A program made the position numbers and the translations under genes. The notes under the pieces were generated by a model. That model was given only the letters and a program-made list of their open reading frames with translations. It ran no database searches and was not told where the DNA came from. This document shows positions 1 to 11,513 of a stretch of 64,000 nt of DNA, one piece after another; position 1 is the stretch's first letter; every line of letters begins with the position of its first letter. Origin of the DNA: Phialocephala subalpina (Eukaryota > Ascomycota > Leotiomycetes > Helotiales > Mollisiaceae); NCBI GenBank assembly GCA_900073065.1, contig FJOG01000033.1:199649-263648 (forward strand), in the 5' to 3' direction.

Positions 1-443
1 GAAATCAATGACGGCAGCCAAAGGATACATGATTCCTAGGGACGCAGTGAAGACTAAATTGGCAAATGTGAGTAAATTTCGTCCCTGCATTCTAATAGGC
101 GTGACTGACATCTGATTACATTCCTCCACTTGGCGGGCTTTATTTCAATAGCGAAGTTGGCGAACGATAGATCCGAGCCGACCCTTCTAGGTACGACAGA
201 GTGACACGCATCGAGCACTCTATCCAATGGTACTCGTGAATCCTGGCTGGGAAAGTCGACCGTTACCTCTGAGCTTACTTTTTCTCGTGGCTTTGAACGG
301 CGAGCCTTCAACCTGTTCTTCCCCAGCATCACATGGCTTCGGATGAGCTTTCGTGTCTCCGGATCGGCCTTCTTGACGTCCGTGGATACGATGAAATGTA
401 TTCCTGATGAAGTCAACAATCTGAAGAGTGTCCATAGAAGCAA
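1..443 (-). CDS. Fungal regulator-like protein, N-terminal part, runs off the left edge
   Basis: The minus strand reads a segment with STDVKKADPETRKLIRSHVM followed by a basic stretch, then PRRVGSDLSFANFAI, and after an apparent intron LTFANLVFTASLGIMYPL close to the edge. This order (a 'DPETRKLIRSHVM' motif, basic patch, 'GSDLS' block, then a domain with FANL) is what I know from the fungal-specific transcription-factor-like proteins that lack an obvious zinc cluster. No DNA-binding motif is visible. The start is unresolved: a minus-strand ATG at 443 opens this frame, and another frame opens at 507. The gene is cut by the window, so function is inferred only from family resemblance. A broken copy cannot be excluded. 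Confidence 0.4.
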
Positions 444-507
444 AGCTAAAAAGCTTACGTACCTTTTCTTTCCGTAGCAGCCATCTTCTCAGGTGATATA
501 AATGCAC

Positions 508-1088
508 CTCTTTCGAGATTGTTTGCCGGATCTAGATAACAGTCGTAGAATGGAGAAAGACCCGTTTGACGTGTGATGAAAATCATTAGTTGGAAGAGAT
601 TCTGGGACGTCGAGGAGGTGGATGATATGCGTTGCAGATCATCTAGCGTGCCAGGGTTTCAATTGTTTGCCATTTCAGGCATAGCTGCTCGGGTATTCGT
701 TGTGGATGACCAATCGGGGCGATTATTGGTCCGATAGGGGGGCTTATTCGCTTGTCCAGCATCGTCTGGACTGCGAAAAGCAATAGAATGATGCTTGAGA
801 GAATTTATGATCATAGGCCTAAATACGCCGACAAAGAGAACAGATGGGTCGTAGGACGATGTTCATGGCCTGTTCTCAGATTCCGGGAAAAAAGGAGCTT
901 CTTGACGGACCCTTGTTTTGAACATTCCCAGGGAGGTCCAACCTTGCACTCTTCATTTCTTCTCCTCAGAAGTCTTATGTAAATGCCTTGGACCTTCACC
1001 CTTATTTGTTGTACACCTCGTACATACACATAATCCACTTCGACTTAAGGGTCCTGACTTCTTTTTCAGACCCATCTGCGAAAGTCAA
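508..1088. other. Intergenic, upstream of the SDR gene
   Basis: About 580 bases without a supportable gene. Short open frames on both strands lack family motifs. It should hold the promoter of the downstream SDR gene and of the partial gene to the left; I see no clear TATA box close to the SDR start. Confidence 0.4.
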
Positions 1089-2104
1089 ATGGCAGTAGCA
1101 AGAAAGACAGTTCTCATCACCGGCTGCTCCGCAGGTGGGCTTGGTGCAGCATTGGCAGAAGTCTTCCACGACAAAGGATGCCACGTCTTCGCAACCGCTC
1201 GATCGCCATCCAAGATCCCCTCCTCCCTCGCCAAATCACCAAATGTTACCGTCCTCACACTCGACGTGTTATCACCAGACTCAATCGCTGCAGCAGTTAA
1301 GAGCGTCGGTGCACAGACAGAAGGCAAGCTCGATGTCCTTGTCAACAACAGCGGTTCTGGTATAATCCTGCCAGCCTTGGACACATCAATCGAGGGAGGG
1401 AAGAAACTGTTTGACTTGAACTTCTGGGCTGCACTGGCCATGATTCAGGCATTTGCTCCGTTGCTGGTCAAAGCCAAAGGTTGCATTGTGAACAACACGT
1501 CCGTCAGTAGTGTAATCCCAATCCCCTACAACAGTATGTGTTCAATGACTTCCCTGATACAATTGTATGAAGAGATTGCTGACCACAAACATCTCACATA
1601 GGTCTCTACAACGCTTCGAAAGGCGCATTGATGATCGCAAGCGAGACGTGGCGACTCGAACTTGCACCTCTTGGGGTTCGGACTATAACTCTTATGACTG
1701 GTGCCGTCAAGACCAACTTCCATGCCAACCTTAACCTGAACCCAACGCCGGTGCCCAAGGACTCATACTACTACGGCGTACGGGACGTCATCGAAGGACA
1801 ATCAGATGGGAGGATGCAAGCCAATGGCAAAACTCCAAGAGAGTTTGCTGCCAAGGTCGTCCACGAGGTTGAGAGAGGAACATGTGGCAAGGTTTGGGTT
1901 GGAGGTGGTGCTGGTTCTGCTCGTCTGGGATCATGGCTTTTACCCCAGTCGGTTATTGTAAGTTCCCTCTTTGTTTTCATGACAATGGACTCGTAGAATA
2001 TGAAGAATAGCCTGGGCTAATTCAAAGTCTAGGACAAGATGGTGGAGAATATGATCCCAGTCTCTGCCAGGATAGCTGAAGATGTGAAGAACAAGGAGAT
2101 TTGA
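1089..2104 (+). CDS. Short-chain dehydrogenase/reductase, AYR1-like
   Basis: Three exons (1089-1533, 1602-1957, 2033-2104), introns of 68 and 75 nt with GTATGT and GTAAGT donors, 290 aa. Residues 11-19 are TGCSAGGLG (Rossmann cofactor loop), NNSG lies at 86-89, and splicing of intron 1 creates the catalytic YNASK (Tyr151, Lys155), which supports that junction. Overall form matches classical SDRs of the 1-acyldihydroxyacetone-phosphate reductase (Ayr1) type, NADPH-dependent, about 290 aa. In filamentous fungi such genes are many and act on lipids or secondary metabolites, so the substrate is open. It ends 162 bp from the end of the oppositely oriented FAD monooxygenase. No lesions seen. Confidence 0.88.
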
Positions 2105-2266
2105 AATAGATTGTAATATATCGAGCCCTCGTTTTGGACTAGCTTTCTTGGTGTGCGGTATCTAAGAAGTGAAATGTAAGGATTCAACGTATTCATATAT
2201 GCCTCCTGCAGCTAGATACACATTTCTGTTCTATCTTTGTCAGTATTCTTTGAGTATCTAGGTCTA

Positions 2267-3682
2267 CTATAATCTAGCTTTCGCCTCTTGAAAGTCGTCC
2301 CCAGTCTCCTTGTACGCCCCCAAAGTTTTTTCAAAAGTCTTGACGACATCATGCTCATGCAGCCAATTCGTATTCGATCCCTTTGAAGCTCTGACTCTCA
2401 GCTCGTCGTCTGTTTCAACATGCCCAGCCCGAAGCTTGGCTATCCTTGCCGCATTATTTGAGTGTACCAGTTTCAAGAGCTTCTCTGCATGCGGCTTCCT
2501 TGTCCGTTCATACACTTTGAATGCTTTTGAGATCTGCTCTGTGGACGGCTTCTGCGTCGCTGTCACTGGAAACACAGAGTTCAATGCGAGAGAAAGCGCA
2601 TATGCGTCGTCGATGGCGAGAGATCCCCCTGTTGCATGAGCTCCCCCATGAGCATGCGCTGCGTCTCCAATGAGGACAACTCGATTGCCGAAGATCCATG
2701 AGTCGAGTGTGCCTGCACACGAGAAGTTCGGAAAGAGTCGAACTGAGGGTGTGACTTCTGCCAGGGCTTTTACCACTGGGTTCCAATCCTAACTATGTAT
2801 TAGCTCAATGTCTTCTCCAAAATCGAAGAGATACACACTGTGAATAAGTCTCGGAAAGCCTGCACACTGGCTTTCTCGTCCCATTCAGCATCCTTGAGCT
2901 GCGCACTTGGATCATCTGGGTCCACGAAAATACTTCCTACTACTGTGTAAGAGTTCTTCCCTAGCTTTGACGAGAAGAACGAAGTCGTCGTACCCCACCA
3001 ATGGATTGAATCTTCAGGTAGGTTGGGGATGGACTTCGTCAATGATGCATCGAAGCAAGTCCGGTAGGCTGTCCATCCACTCCACAACAACTTGAAGTCT
3101 GGAACGAAGAATTGTCTCACAGCCTGTACAGCACTATTAGTTGCTTGCTCAACTTCCCACAAGATCACTTACAGATTTAAGTCCATCAGCGCCAATCAAA
3201 ATATCGGCTTGAGCGGTTGTTCCGTCCTCGAACCTTAAGGTGACACCATCGCCGAACACATCAACACCCACAGCCTTCTTCCCCAGATGAATCATCTCCT
3301 TCGGAACATTGTCCAGCAACGCCCCATGCAAGTGACCTCTATGATACCTCGCGGTCCGATGTAGACGCTCATTCACATTGTCATGCTTGTCATTCCCAAT
3401 AACTTCTCCTGTCTTCCAATGCCGATATATCATCGGAAGATTCGAGGGACCGCGGTAACAGACCTCATTCGAAATGGCATTCTGAAGACCGAGACGTTCG
3501 AGAGTCCGGAGACCATTAGGACCGAGAGCTATGCTAGCTCCAATCTCGAGAAGCTCTGGTGCTTGTTCGTAGACTTGGACGTCGATGAGAGGATGTTTGC
3601 GAAGGGCTATCGCTGCTGTAAGGCCGGCGATACCGGCACCTGCTATTACGACTCGGAGTCTTGGATTCTCGGGTGAACACAT
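2267..3682 (-). CDS. FAD-dependent monooxygenase, salicylate hydroxylase-like
   Basis: Three exons on the minus strand (3682-3173, 3123-2839, 2788-2267), introns of 49 and 50 nt, 438 aa. Residues 15-20 are GAGIAG (FAD Rossmann motif), GADG lies at about 164-167 (the DG motif of aromatic hydroxylases) and GDAAH at 306-310 (FAD ribityl-binding motif). Length and motif order fit group A flavoprotein monooxygenases such as salicylate 1-monooxygenase, which hydroxylate aromatic rings with NAD(P)H and O2. The exact substrate cannot be read from sequence. Its first codons and upstream region are duplicated in decayed form at 6520-7110. The second donor is GTGTGT, less usual but needed to keep frame. 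The tail-to-tail SDR could be a pathway partner (inference). Confidence 0.87.
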
Positions 3683-4330
3683 CGCGATTCAATTCTTAAG
3701 TGCATAGGGCTGACTGCCTTGAGTGTTGAGTTGTGAGAAAGGCCTTACAATTAGTGGACATTTCTAGTCCAGTTTTCGTTCTAATCGATCTCGACATTTT
3801 AAGTATAAATCGCATTATATCCCACTCTTCTAAATAGAGTAACTTATAGCGAGATATAAAGCTCATTAAGATATTAGGCCGTCTATCCGTGGTTATTTGG
3901 GCTACTTTAGAGATGAAGTCGATAAAAAAGAGAATATCAAGATATTTGATAAAGAAGAAGAGTATGCTAAGCGGCAGGTACTCGGCCAGGAGTGGAAGAC
4001 TTGATGGTCACATGACCATGGTTCGTTCTTCAAATGGAATGAAGCAGTAAAAATTTGAACTGGCAGGCGCTTGAAGACTCAGTGATAAGCTGATTGGTAT
4101 GATGAGCTAGGGTCTCCCCGCCTTTCTCACCCTCGCCTCACCCAGATCGAAATCCCTAGAGATAAACTGCCAAATCAAGACTAGGTTGCATTCGCTCCTC
4201 ACCCAACAACTCCTAGTTGCCTTTCGGAACATCTCGTTTTCCGATATCGGCTAGCGGTGAGTGGTCGGGGCTGTGGGGTTCTCCGCCAGTGCTAAGTTGA
4301 ATCAGGTAATTCAAATCGGATGTGGCCTGA
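3611..4330. repeat. Source copy of a duplicated intergenic block
   Basis: This block runs from codons 1-25 of the monooxygenase through its upstream region to the start of the ankyrin gene. A diverged second copy lies in the same orientation at 6520-7110. Matching landmarks in order: AGGCCGGCGATACC, GATTCTCGGGTGAA, AACTTAT(A)GCGAGAT, CTATCCG, TTCGTTCTTCAAAT, CTGATTGGTATGAT, GGGGTTCTC. It therefore serves as the promoter for two diverging genes and as one half of a segmental duplication. Confidence 0.75.
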
Positions 4331-4336
4331 TCTGTC

Positions 4337-5845
4337 ATGCCCGTTGATGCCTTGTGGCCTCGTGCCGTTTTAATCGTATCCGAATTTAGCGAGACGCTAG
4401 AGCCTGAGGCAGGTAAGGTTACACAGTTGTTGGAGCGCTGGAAGGCGGAGCTAGCCGCACTCGCTCGGAAACCCAAAACTTGTGCTTTCCTTTTACAGTC
4501 GGGTGCAAAAGCGGACCAGACAGATAAGCTTTTCTGGTCACCTACCGATATATTCATCCGTGAGGGTCTCACTGATGGCACAAAGGAGCTACTGAAGTCC
4601 TTTTCGCTCTCGGTGGAGGATGCTGCGGAATATTTACAGATGAGGAAGCTGACACCACTTCACCAAGCTATCATGGGACTTCGAGAAGCTGACCTTGATT
4701 CGATGCTGGATCTATCCTCTGCAGATGTGAATACGCAAGATTCAGTGGGGAGAACGCCCATCTACTGGGCTGTTTCCCGAGCGAACTTGCAAGCGACGAG
4801 GAGTCTCCTTCGCGCCGGTGCCCGTCTGGATGTGAGGGACCACAAGCAGCAAACGCCAATACATCACTGCGCAGTTGTGAGGAAGGAGAACTCTGGGAGT
4901 CTAGAGTTACTACTCACTGTTGCTGCGCAGAATGAGTATCGAGAAAAGGCTAGAACGCGGTGCTCGACGCATATGGAGGTTAAGACTGCAGGGAAAAGCT
5001 TCGAAGAGATCCATTGGCGGAGTAAACTTATGGATGACAACAAGGAGTACCAAGGCCGCACGCCGCTGCCATTGGCAACTAACAGCGACTGCGTTGAGAA
5101 GGTGCGCATCCTACTTTATCACGGAGCCAACATTGAGATAGCCGACTCGCAAGGCAAGACGGCCTTATTCAACGCAATTAAGCACGGTAGTCCTAAGAGC
5201 GCCTTATTACTACTCGACCATAACGCTCGCGCCGATACCGTTACTAACCATGGCTGCACGATCCTGCATCACGCGGCCCAGCATGCGGATCTCCGCTGCC
5301 TCGAGGTGCTCCTTCGGGCTCGTTTAACAGGAATCAATATCGACGCCAAAGACAACGACGGCAACACCGCCGCCTGGACATTCAAGCATCTCTGGCCCGT
5401 CGTCCCCACCGTTGAAGAGCAGAGAGCCTTTGATCTCCTCGTCGCGAGTGTGAAGCCCACTCAACCCCAAGAGCATTCTTCTCGTTCGCTCCTCGAAGAA
5501 GACGATTCCGACATCGAGATTCAGAAATTCTTCAGCGCGGCTGCTTCACTGGAAGCCTCGCTTGAGAACTCGTTGGAGAATTCAATCGGGGATCTGAAAT
5601 CCACTCCTGGCCGAGGTCCCACGATGGGGAATTGGATTTTCCGAGCGCCGAAGATATCGCCTTGGATTGGCAGCCTTGGGGGAAAAGAGATGAATTTACT
5701 GGACCCTGCTGATTTCTATAAAATAACTTCTCCCCCCCCTCTCTCTCCAGACAATTTTCAATTTGGGTTGGGAGGCTTTTCCGTAAGAGGCTGTGGAAAA
5801 AAGTACGCTTGGTGCCAATATGGAGGTATGATTATGACGAGATGA
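4337..5845 (+). CDS. Ankyrin-repeat protein
   Basis: A single open frame of 502 aa. Recognisable ankyrin units lie at about residues 105-140 (LTPLHQAIMG), 137-170 (RTPIYWAVSRANL with LLRAGARLDVRD), 170-195 (QTPIHHCAV), 240-275 (RTPLPLATNSD with LLYHGANIEIAD), 275-308 (KTALFNAIKHG with LLLDHNARADT) and 308-345 (CTILHHAAQHADL). The first about 100 residues and the acidic or serine-rich tail after residue 385 show no domain. Ankyrin repeats bind proteins; in fungi such genes often carry an N-terminal NACHT or nuclease-like effector, absent here, so the gene may be a truncated member. The frame starts inside the duplicated block and the true start is uncertain. The last 45 residues look like read-through into low-quality coding sequence. 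Confidence 0.65.
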   Translation: MPVDALWPRAVLIVSEFSETLEPEAGKVTQLLERWKAELAALARKPKTCAFLLQSGAKADQTDKLFWSPTDIFIREGLTDGTKELLKSFSLSVEDAAEYLQMRKLTPLHQAIMGLREADLDSMLDLSSADVNTQDSVGRTPIYWAVSRANLQATRSLLRAGARLDVRDHKQQTPIHHCAVVRKENSGSLELLLTVAAQNEYREKARTRCSTHMEVKTAGKSFEEIHWRSKLMDDNKEYQGRTPLPLATNSDCVEKVRILLYHGANIEIADSQGKTALFNAIKHGSPKSALLLLDHNARADTVTNHGCTILHHAAQHADLRCLEVLLRARLTGINIDAKDNDGNTAAWTFKHLWPVVPTVEEQRAFDLLVASVKPTQPQEHSSRSLLEEDDSDIEIQKFFSAAASLEASLENSLENSIGDLKSTPGRGPTMGNWIFRAPKISPWIGSLGGKEMNLLDPADFYKITSPPPLSPDNFQFGLGGFSVRGCGKKYAWCQYGGMIMTR

Positions 5846-6519
5846 CTTCCCAACTCGACATCTTTACGTCGGATTTCCTTCTAGACCGAGTCCGCTTGGT
5901 AGCGAGCTTCGGCATACACACAGCTTCAGAGTGAGATATAGTTACTATCCCCTTATGCTATAATGATTCACGATGATTTGGCTTGCACTTCTCGTGTGGC
6001 ATGTCGTGTCCTTGTAGATCAACTTGCTTGTGTACGGCTATCCATTCCTGCTTACAGAGCTGGTCAAAAATTCTTCCATTTTTGTGTCTAAAGAGTTCCA
6101 CGATAGCAGGGAGATCCAAAACACGAACTGACCTTAGCCTCTCAAAACTTAGATACTTATTAAACAAGGTTTCACGACTCAGCTTCTTGAAGCACTGCTC
6201 TCTTTTGAAGCTTTCTCACCTAACCCTCTTCATCTCTAAACAATTCCATAAGTATATAATCATTTTCAATCATAATTAGAGATTTGGAAATTCAGTGTTT
6301 GTGGTGTAAAGTTCGGCCTAAAAATCATCCTTGAATATTAGTCTATTTTTGTCCAGTGATAGCAGCTACAACCCTTGTTCACCATTGCTCGCCCGCTTCA
6401 CCTTAGCTCACTCCACTCACCCCAAGTCAACCTCATCCAACGTTGCCGATAAAGCAGCCCTGCCCACCTTTCCGAACTAAAGGATGCTTGATTCAAGTTG
6501 GGATTCAGGTTTGACAACC
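5846..6519. other. Intergenic after the ankyrin gene
   Basis: About 670 AT-leaning bases. A 69-residue minus-strand frame (5958-6167) has no family motif and I do not call it. Nothing else supportable. Confidence 0.4.
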
Positions 6520-7110
6520 TGTTGTTGTGAGGCCGGCGATACCAGCATCTGCTATCGCGGCTCGAAGTCTTAGATTCTCGGGTGAAGATATCGCGAGACA
6601 GATTGTAAGTGTATAAAATTGTGTTGAGATTTGAGATTGAGATCTCTCGTTTGCTTCAATAGAATCCTCTAGCAAGCTTTTTATTCCAATCTCGACACCT
6701 TATGCCCAAATCATGTCATATCCTACTCTTTTTAATAGAGCAACTTATAACGAGATGTAAAGCTCGTCAAGATACTAGGCCGGCTATCCGCATTTGTTTG
6801 GGTTGCTTTGGAGGTAGAGCTAAGTGAGATAAGAAAATTGAGATGTTTGACGAAAAAGAAGAGCAGCTGAGCGGATGTAGGTACTTGGCAAGAGTGGAAG
6901 CCTAGAGGGTCATGATCGCGATTCGTCCTTCAAATACAGTAGTAACAGTTTGAGCAGCTGATCGGCTCTTAAAGACTCCATAAAAAACTGATTGGTATGA
7001 TAGACTTAGGTTTTAGTATCTTCGAAAGGAACAAAATGTGCATTAGGGGGTTCTCTGCAATGATAAGCTTGAGAGAATGGACTGTAAATTTAGCAAGTGA
7101 CAGCCTGAAA
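6520..7110. repeat. Decayed second copy of the monooxygenase/ankyrin intergenic block
   Basis: Direct-orientation copy of 3611-4330. Near its left end, minus strand 6591-6520, the first about 25 codons of the monooxygenase can still be read, but the ATG is ATA and the first glycine of GAGIAG has become Asp, so it is not a working gene end. The rest matches the upstream region with many substitutions and small indels, plus a deletion of about 100 bp relative to the source near 4110-4260. The carboxylesterase gene ends just downstream at 7230. Confidence 0.72.
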
Positions 7111-7229
7111 TCGAAGCAGCAGGGGGTTGAGGCTTTAGCGACCAACCTCTGGTAGAATTATATCAAATAAAGTCTAATTAATTTGCACTGCCTTGCCTGC
7201 CATATCCGAAAATGTCTTCTCAGTTCAAC

Positions 7230-9709
7230 TCATTCCGGGACAATCTTCCCAATCCGTTTCCAGAAATCACATCTCGCGCCCCGTCCCGCTTCCCAAGTAT
7301 ACGCATCCGCAAACTCAAAGTGATTGCGCAAGCCCGGCTCGACATACCACTCCACGGGAATATTCTCAAAAGAGAGATGTTCTTCCAATACACCTATTAG
7401 ACAATCAATTATTAATTCCCTTTCAATCCGGGTAATATACAAGAGAGCTGACCTCCTGTTTGGTTGATATTAAGTAGAATAGGTCTCGAAGGATTATATC
7501 TCGGCCAATTCTCGATCTTTGCGAGACTTGGTGATACAGCTGAAGCATAAGCATCCCCAGCCTTACCGACAGCGACTGAGAGAGGGATCGAAGGATTTCC
7601 TTTTATGATGAAATTCCCCCATATTTCTAACAGAAACTCTGAGTTAGCGGGGTACCGAAGGGCGATTTTAGAACTTACTTCGCATCGCAAGTCGGAGATA
7701 TGGTCCATGGGAAGGGAGATCAGGCGGGAAGATCGTGAGTTGATCTATTGAAACTCAGCAAATTGTTAGAATTTGAGGTGGGAAGGATGTATGTACCAGT
7801 CACATGTTCTGCATCTACGACCGAGAATTGTGTCTTCCACGATTGTTTTCTGTGGGTAGAAAATGCTTCTGCGAGCCAGTAGGAAGGACAGACGAAGGTT
7901 GATTCTCCGTATAAATTCTGTACATAAATCATTAGCTCCAGGAGAGAAGTTTGGTGTATAGGTGATTATAGTACTTACGTTTGCTCTCTGTTGTTGGCCT
8001 GTACCGAAAACACTTTGATTCAGAGCTGACGGGAGAGATGTCCCTGTGGTAGCAAATTTCGGTAAATTAGGATCAACTGGTGTGTTGGTTGATGGGTAAA
8101 AAGAGATTAGTTCGTCTAACTCCGATGGAGTCAGCAGTGGAAACATTATGTGAACGTAATTCAGAAAGTCTTCTTCTGTAATAATGTTCTGTGGTGTTAA
8201 TAGGACGCCTTCATCTGCACAATGCTGCCCCGACTTAGCTTAGTCAAAAGTTGTGATATCGGATGGGGCATTTACTGTAGCAAGCATTCTCTTCCCGCTG
8301 ACTTTCTTCTTTCTTAATTGTTCCGAGGGGCGTTCGAGCAGGAACTCGCCATCCGTTACCGGGAGGAAGCCCCATGTGCCGTATTTTCCGTTCGCGGAGA
8401 CAGATTCGCCTGCTTGTACTAGTGTTGAAGCATTCTTGGAAAGCAGACAGTCAAATACTGTGATGTTGATACTATTGATACATCCTGCTGCAGCGGCGAA
8501 TCTGTAGTAAGATTGGCTGGGAATGTAGTCGGAGTAGTGCCATCTGTCAAAACTTTGTTAGACGTATATTCCACAATGTGACAGAGCTGTTTGGAAATAC
8601 TGTTCAGGTAGGTAAGGACTGGCGGCGATGATCTAAGAATTGTTAGCTCGGAGAAGTAGTAGAAAGGTGCATTATCTTACGTTTTGAAACAACCGTGTTC
8701 CTCTAGTTCCACCAAAAGCAAGACTTTGTAGCATTACGGACCCACCGCCAGCAGAAAAACCACCGATGGTCACTTTTGATTTATCTCCGCCGAAATCTCC
8801 GATGTATTGTTGTACCCATTCAAGAACCAAGCTTTGATCATAAAGTCCGGCATTGACAGCTCCGAACCGATGAACCTCATCAGAAGCGAGGAATCCGAAG
8901 GGGCCGAGCTAGATTTACCCCATTATTCAATGTTAGTATCAAAGGGAGAGAAGGGGATTACCCTGTGGTTGATCATAACGGAAATGAAGCCATTGTCATT
9001 CGTACCCATGAATTCAGAGGGGTCAGAAGAATTTCCTATCCCTTCTCCGTATCCACCACCGTCTTGAACCTGAATTAGCTTGTTTAACCTCAAGAGGCGA
9101 GGAGGCTTACGGATCCAGACAAACACTGGCAAATCTTTAGCACCTTGGGGCGTATAGACCTCTAATATGTCGTAAGTTCAAATAGTCAAATACTATATCG
9201 AGGGATAGTCATACCTAAGAACAAGCAATCCTCGGGGAAGAATGAGATATCTCCGGTGAGGACCGTAGGAAGTGTGAATGAACTGAAAATTGGTCTTAAT
9301 GTCGGACTCTCGATGATGATCTAAAAACTCACAGTGTCGCATCAAACTCCGGACATTGTGGAGTTGGACCTTTAGCTGACAGGACATGAGTTCTATTCAC
9401 AGTTGGGACTTGAGGTTTTTGCCATCTGAGGGATCCTGTTGGTGGGGCCGCATATCGAATGCTTGAAATTGTTAGCGATTTTGGAAAGATATAGTACCAG
9501 GTGTTACACCTTTTCCAAATGTTGAGATTGCTTGTTTCATTTTGATACCCTTTGTATACCTCGTAGCCCAAGTCAACGATCAAGGGATCTGGTGAAAGAC
9601 TTTTCTGGGTAAGGAAGTCCTTGTAGGGATTTGCTGTAGTTTGCTTTTGGAAACGCACTCGAAAGAGGGCAGCGATTAAGAAAATTACTGTTGCTGCGCG
9701 GAAATACAT
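7230..9709 (-). CDS. Type-B carboxylesterase/lipase, secreted, 13 exons
   Basis: Thirteen exons: 9709-9510, 9461-9333, 9282-9215, 9161-9111, 9062-8962, 8908-8681, 8632-8601, 8543-8276, 8224-7979, 7917-7797, 7744-7679, 7626-7453, 7393-7230. The phases close to a 615-aa protein. It begins with a hydrophobic N-terminus (residues 1-18, signal peptide or anchor). Family motifs: APPTGSLRW, PEDCLFL, HGGG at 150-153 (oxyanion hole, created by the 9110/9063 splice), GGFSAGG with nucleophile Ser235, DEG with Glu364, and EHVTD with His479 at the position of the usual H-G-D. Type-B carboxylesterases hydrolyse ester bonds (lipids, aryl esters). Oddity: the Gly after the catalytic His is Val. All introns are 48-61 nt. 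The start was chosen at 9709 because the signal-like stretch begins there; an in-frame codon further upstream (9820) looks like leader. Confidence 0.85.
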
Positions 9710-10310
9710 GTTTGGTGTCAAGTGATGGAAGTTATTGTGGGAAGTAGGTTGACGCATCGTACCCCGAATATCATTAATATAGCTACAAAAATGCTTTAGA
9801 GGGTAGAATCTGGCAACCACTACAACATGGAATTATCAGCTGCTTGGTGGCATTGGTAAGCCTAGCTGAGTTCAACATCACCAGACAAACGAAATAGAGG
9901 AGGAGAATCCTACCCAAAATAAATTATAGGGGGAGTTCAAGTCACGGGCTGCTCTTTTGATCAGCTTATGCCACCACCTCGGAAACCTGAAAGTTCTTTA
10001 GAATCCGAGTATGAAGAAAAGGGGCTGCGGCTGCAATCGGCAATAGATTTTACGAGGCTGACAACACCCACCTAAGTAAGCCTTGTCCTGGTCAAGGAGT
10101 CTTTCTTTTTTATAGGGTATCTGAGTAACCTGACCCTAAAAAGTGCAAGAACTTTCCGCTGTCCTCTGTCTTGCCCATGCTGACCCGACTTCTTCCCACC
10201 GCGCAGCCTCGGCTTCAGCATAACACTCTCCAAACTTGCCTTCAACCATACAACATTGCCCGAGTCTGACTAAACTACTGCCCAAGCAACAAGCGACTGA
10301 GACCAGATCA
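9710..10310. other. Intergenic between esterase and HET relic
   Basis: About 600 bases holding the esterase promoter side and the 5' region of the HET gene. Short minus-strand frames here lack motifs. Nothing else supportable. Confidence 0.4.
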
Positions 10311-11513
10311 ATGTCTATCGTAAATGGAGGTCTCAGACTTTCCAAGCTGTGTTCCTTCTGCCACAACCTCTTAGATCAAAGCGACGAAGAGATTCAGAAG
10401 TGTGTTGGACCACGCTCAGAGATTACGTTACAAGCCCTTCCCTTTTATGCGAATCCATCGGAATTGGCTGCTTCGGCCATCGAGGGGTGCTTGATATGTC
10501 GACGCTTCTTGGATGCTTTACATCAGTCCAAGAAACACAAATCCGGGAAGCCCGTTTGGATCATGGAGACTGGCGTGAGGATGGGAGGGGGCTCTCCTAC
10601 AGCTTGTTCAACGACGGCAGCCGTTCATTTTATTTCGAGGGTGATATCCTAAATATTTCAGATCGTGGTTTAAAGGAGTCTGTCGTCTTCTGGTTAAATA
10701 AGGTGTCGCCTTCGCAAGATAGGATCTTTGATACATGAATCAAACAAAGATGGTAGAGCAAGCTGACAAATACTTTCTATATGGACATTCCTACAATACC
10801 TGGATCCTCAACTGCCTCAAATGCTACCCTTGAGTTCGCGAAAAAGTGGATGGTGACCTGTCAAGCTACTCATCCACAATGTTCTGTATCTGTGTCCTCA
10901 ACAGACAGGTTACCGACTCGACTGATAGAAACTAACCCCTCTGGAGTTCGGCTACGGGCTACTGAAGGAATGAGTCTTCATCTACCTTATGTAACTTTGA
11001 GTCGTTGTGTAAGCCTGATACCCTTCACCATCAATTTTGTTGTTGATATTGTGGTTTCAAATTTTCATTACTCCCATATTGAATCTATCATCAGCGCGTT
11101 CTCCCCCCTATCAAACATAGTTTACTGGCTGCTGTCGTAATAAGTGGGGCAACATTCAGTTCTTCAAGCTTCAGCGAAACAATCTCGCCTCTCTCTACGA
11201 ATCAATTGCGCTAGAAGACCTTCCCAAGACGTTTCAAGAGGCTATCAACTTCACTAATAGACTCGGGGTTTCCTACATCTGGATCGACTCTTTATGCATA
11301 TATTTTGATCGATCCCGAATGAAATACCGCAGAAACTTGAGGGTTGGACCTCTGTTTTCTGAGGGGCTACGTTTTGTGCTAGAAGAGGTCTTCAACCAAA
11401 TACCTACAGACCCCCATCAAGACCATCAAAAACAAGCAAACAGACTCAAACTATATCTGCCAGCAACAAAATCAATGAGCCCTTATATATTGATACCTAT
11501 TTGCAAGCCTTGA
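10311..11513 (+). pseudogene. HET-domain gene, truncated and frameshifted
   Basis: The frame from ATG 10311 encodes the zinc-ribbon-like HET N-terminus (LCSFCHNLL ... EGCLICRRFLDAL). At about 10570-10610 coding passes from that frame to the next (SYSLFNDGSRSFYFEGD), and further sequence lies in the frame opening at 10781. That part runs into YVTLSRC; an intron at 11009-11144 then joins the hallmark C|WGN. LPKTFQEAINFTNRLGV-SYIWIDSLCI follows at about 11220-11300. Right after IDSLCI the protein turns into unrelated sequence and stops at 11513, so the last part of the HET domain and the whole C-terminal region are missing. HET proteins trigger heterokaryon-incompatibility cell death; this copy cannot be full-length. 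Confidence 0.75.
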
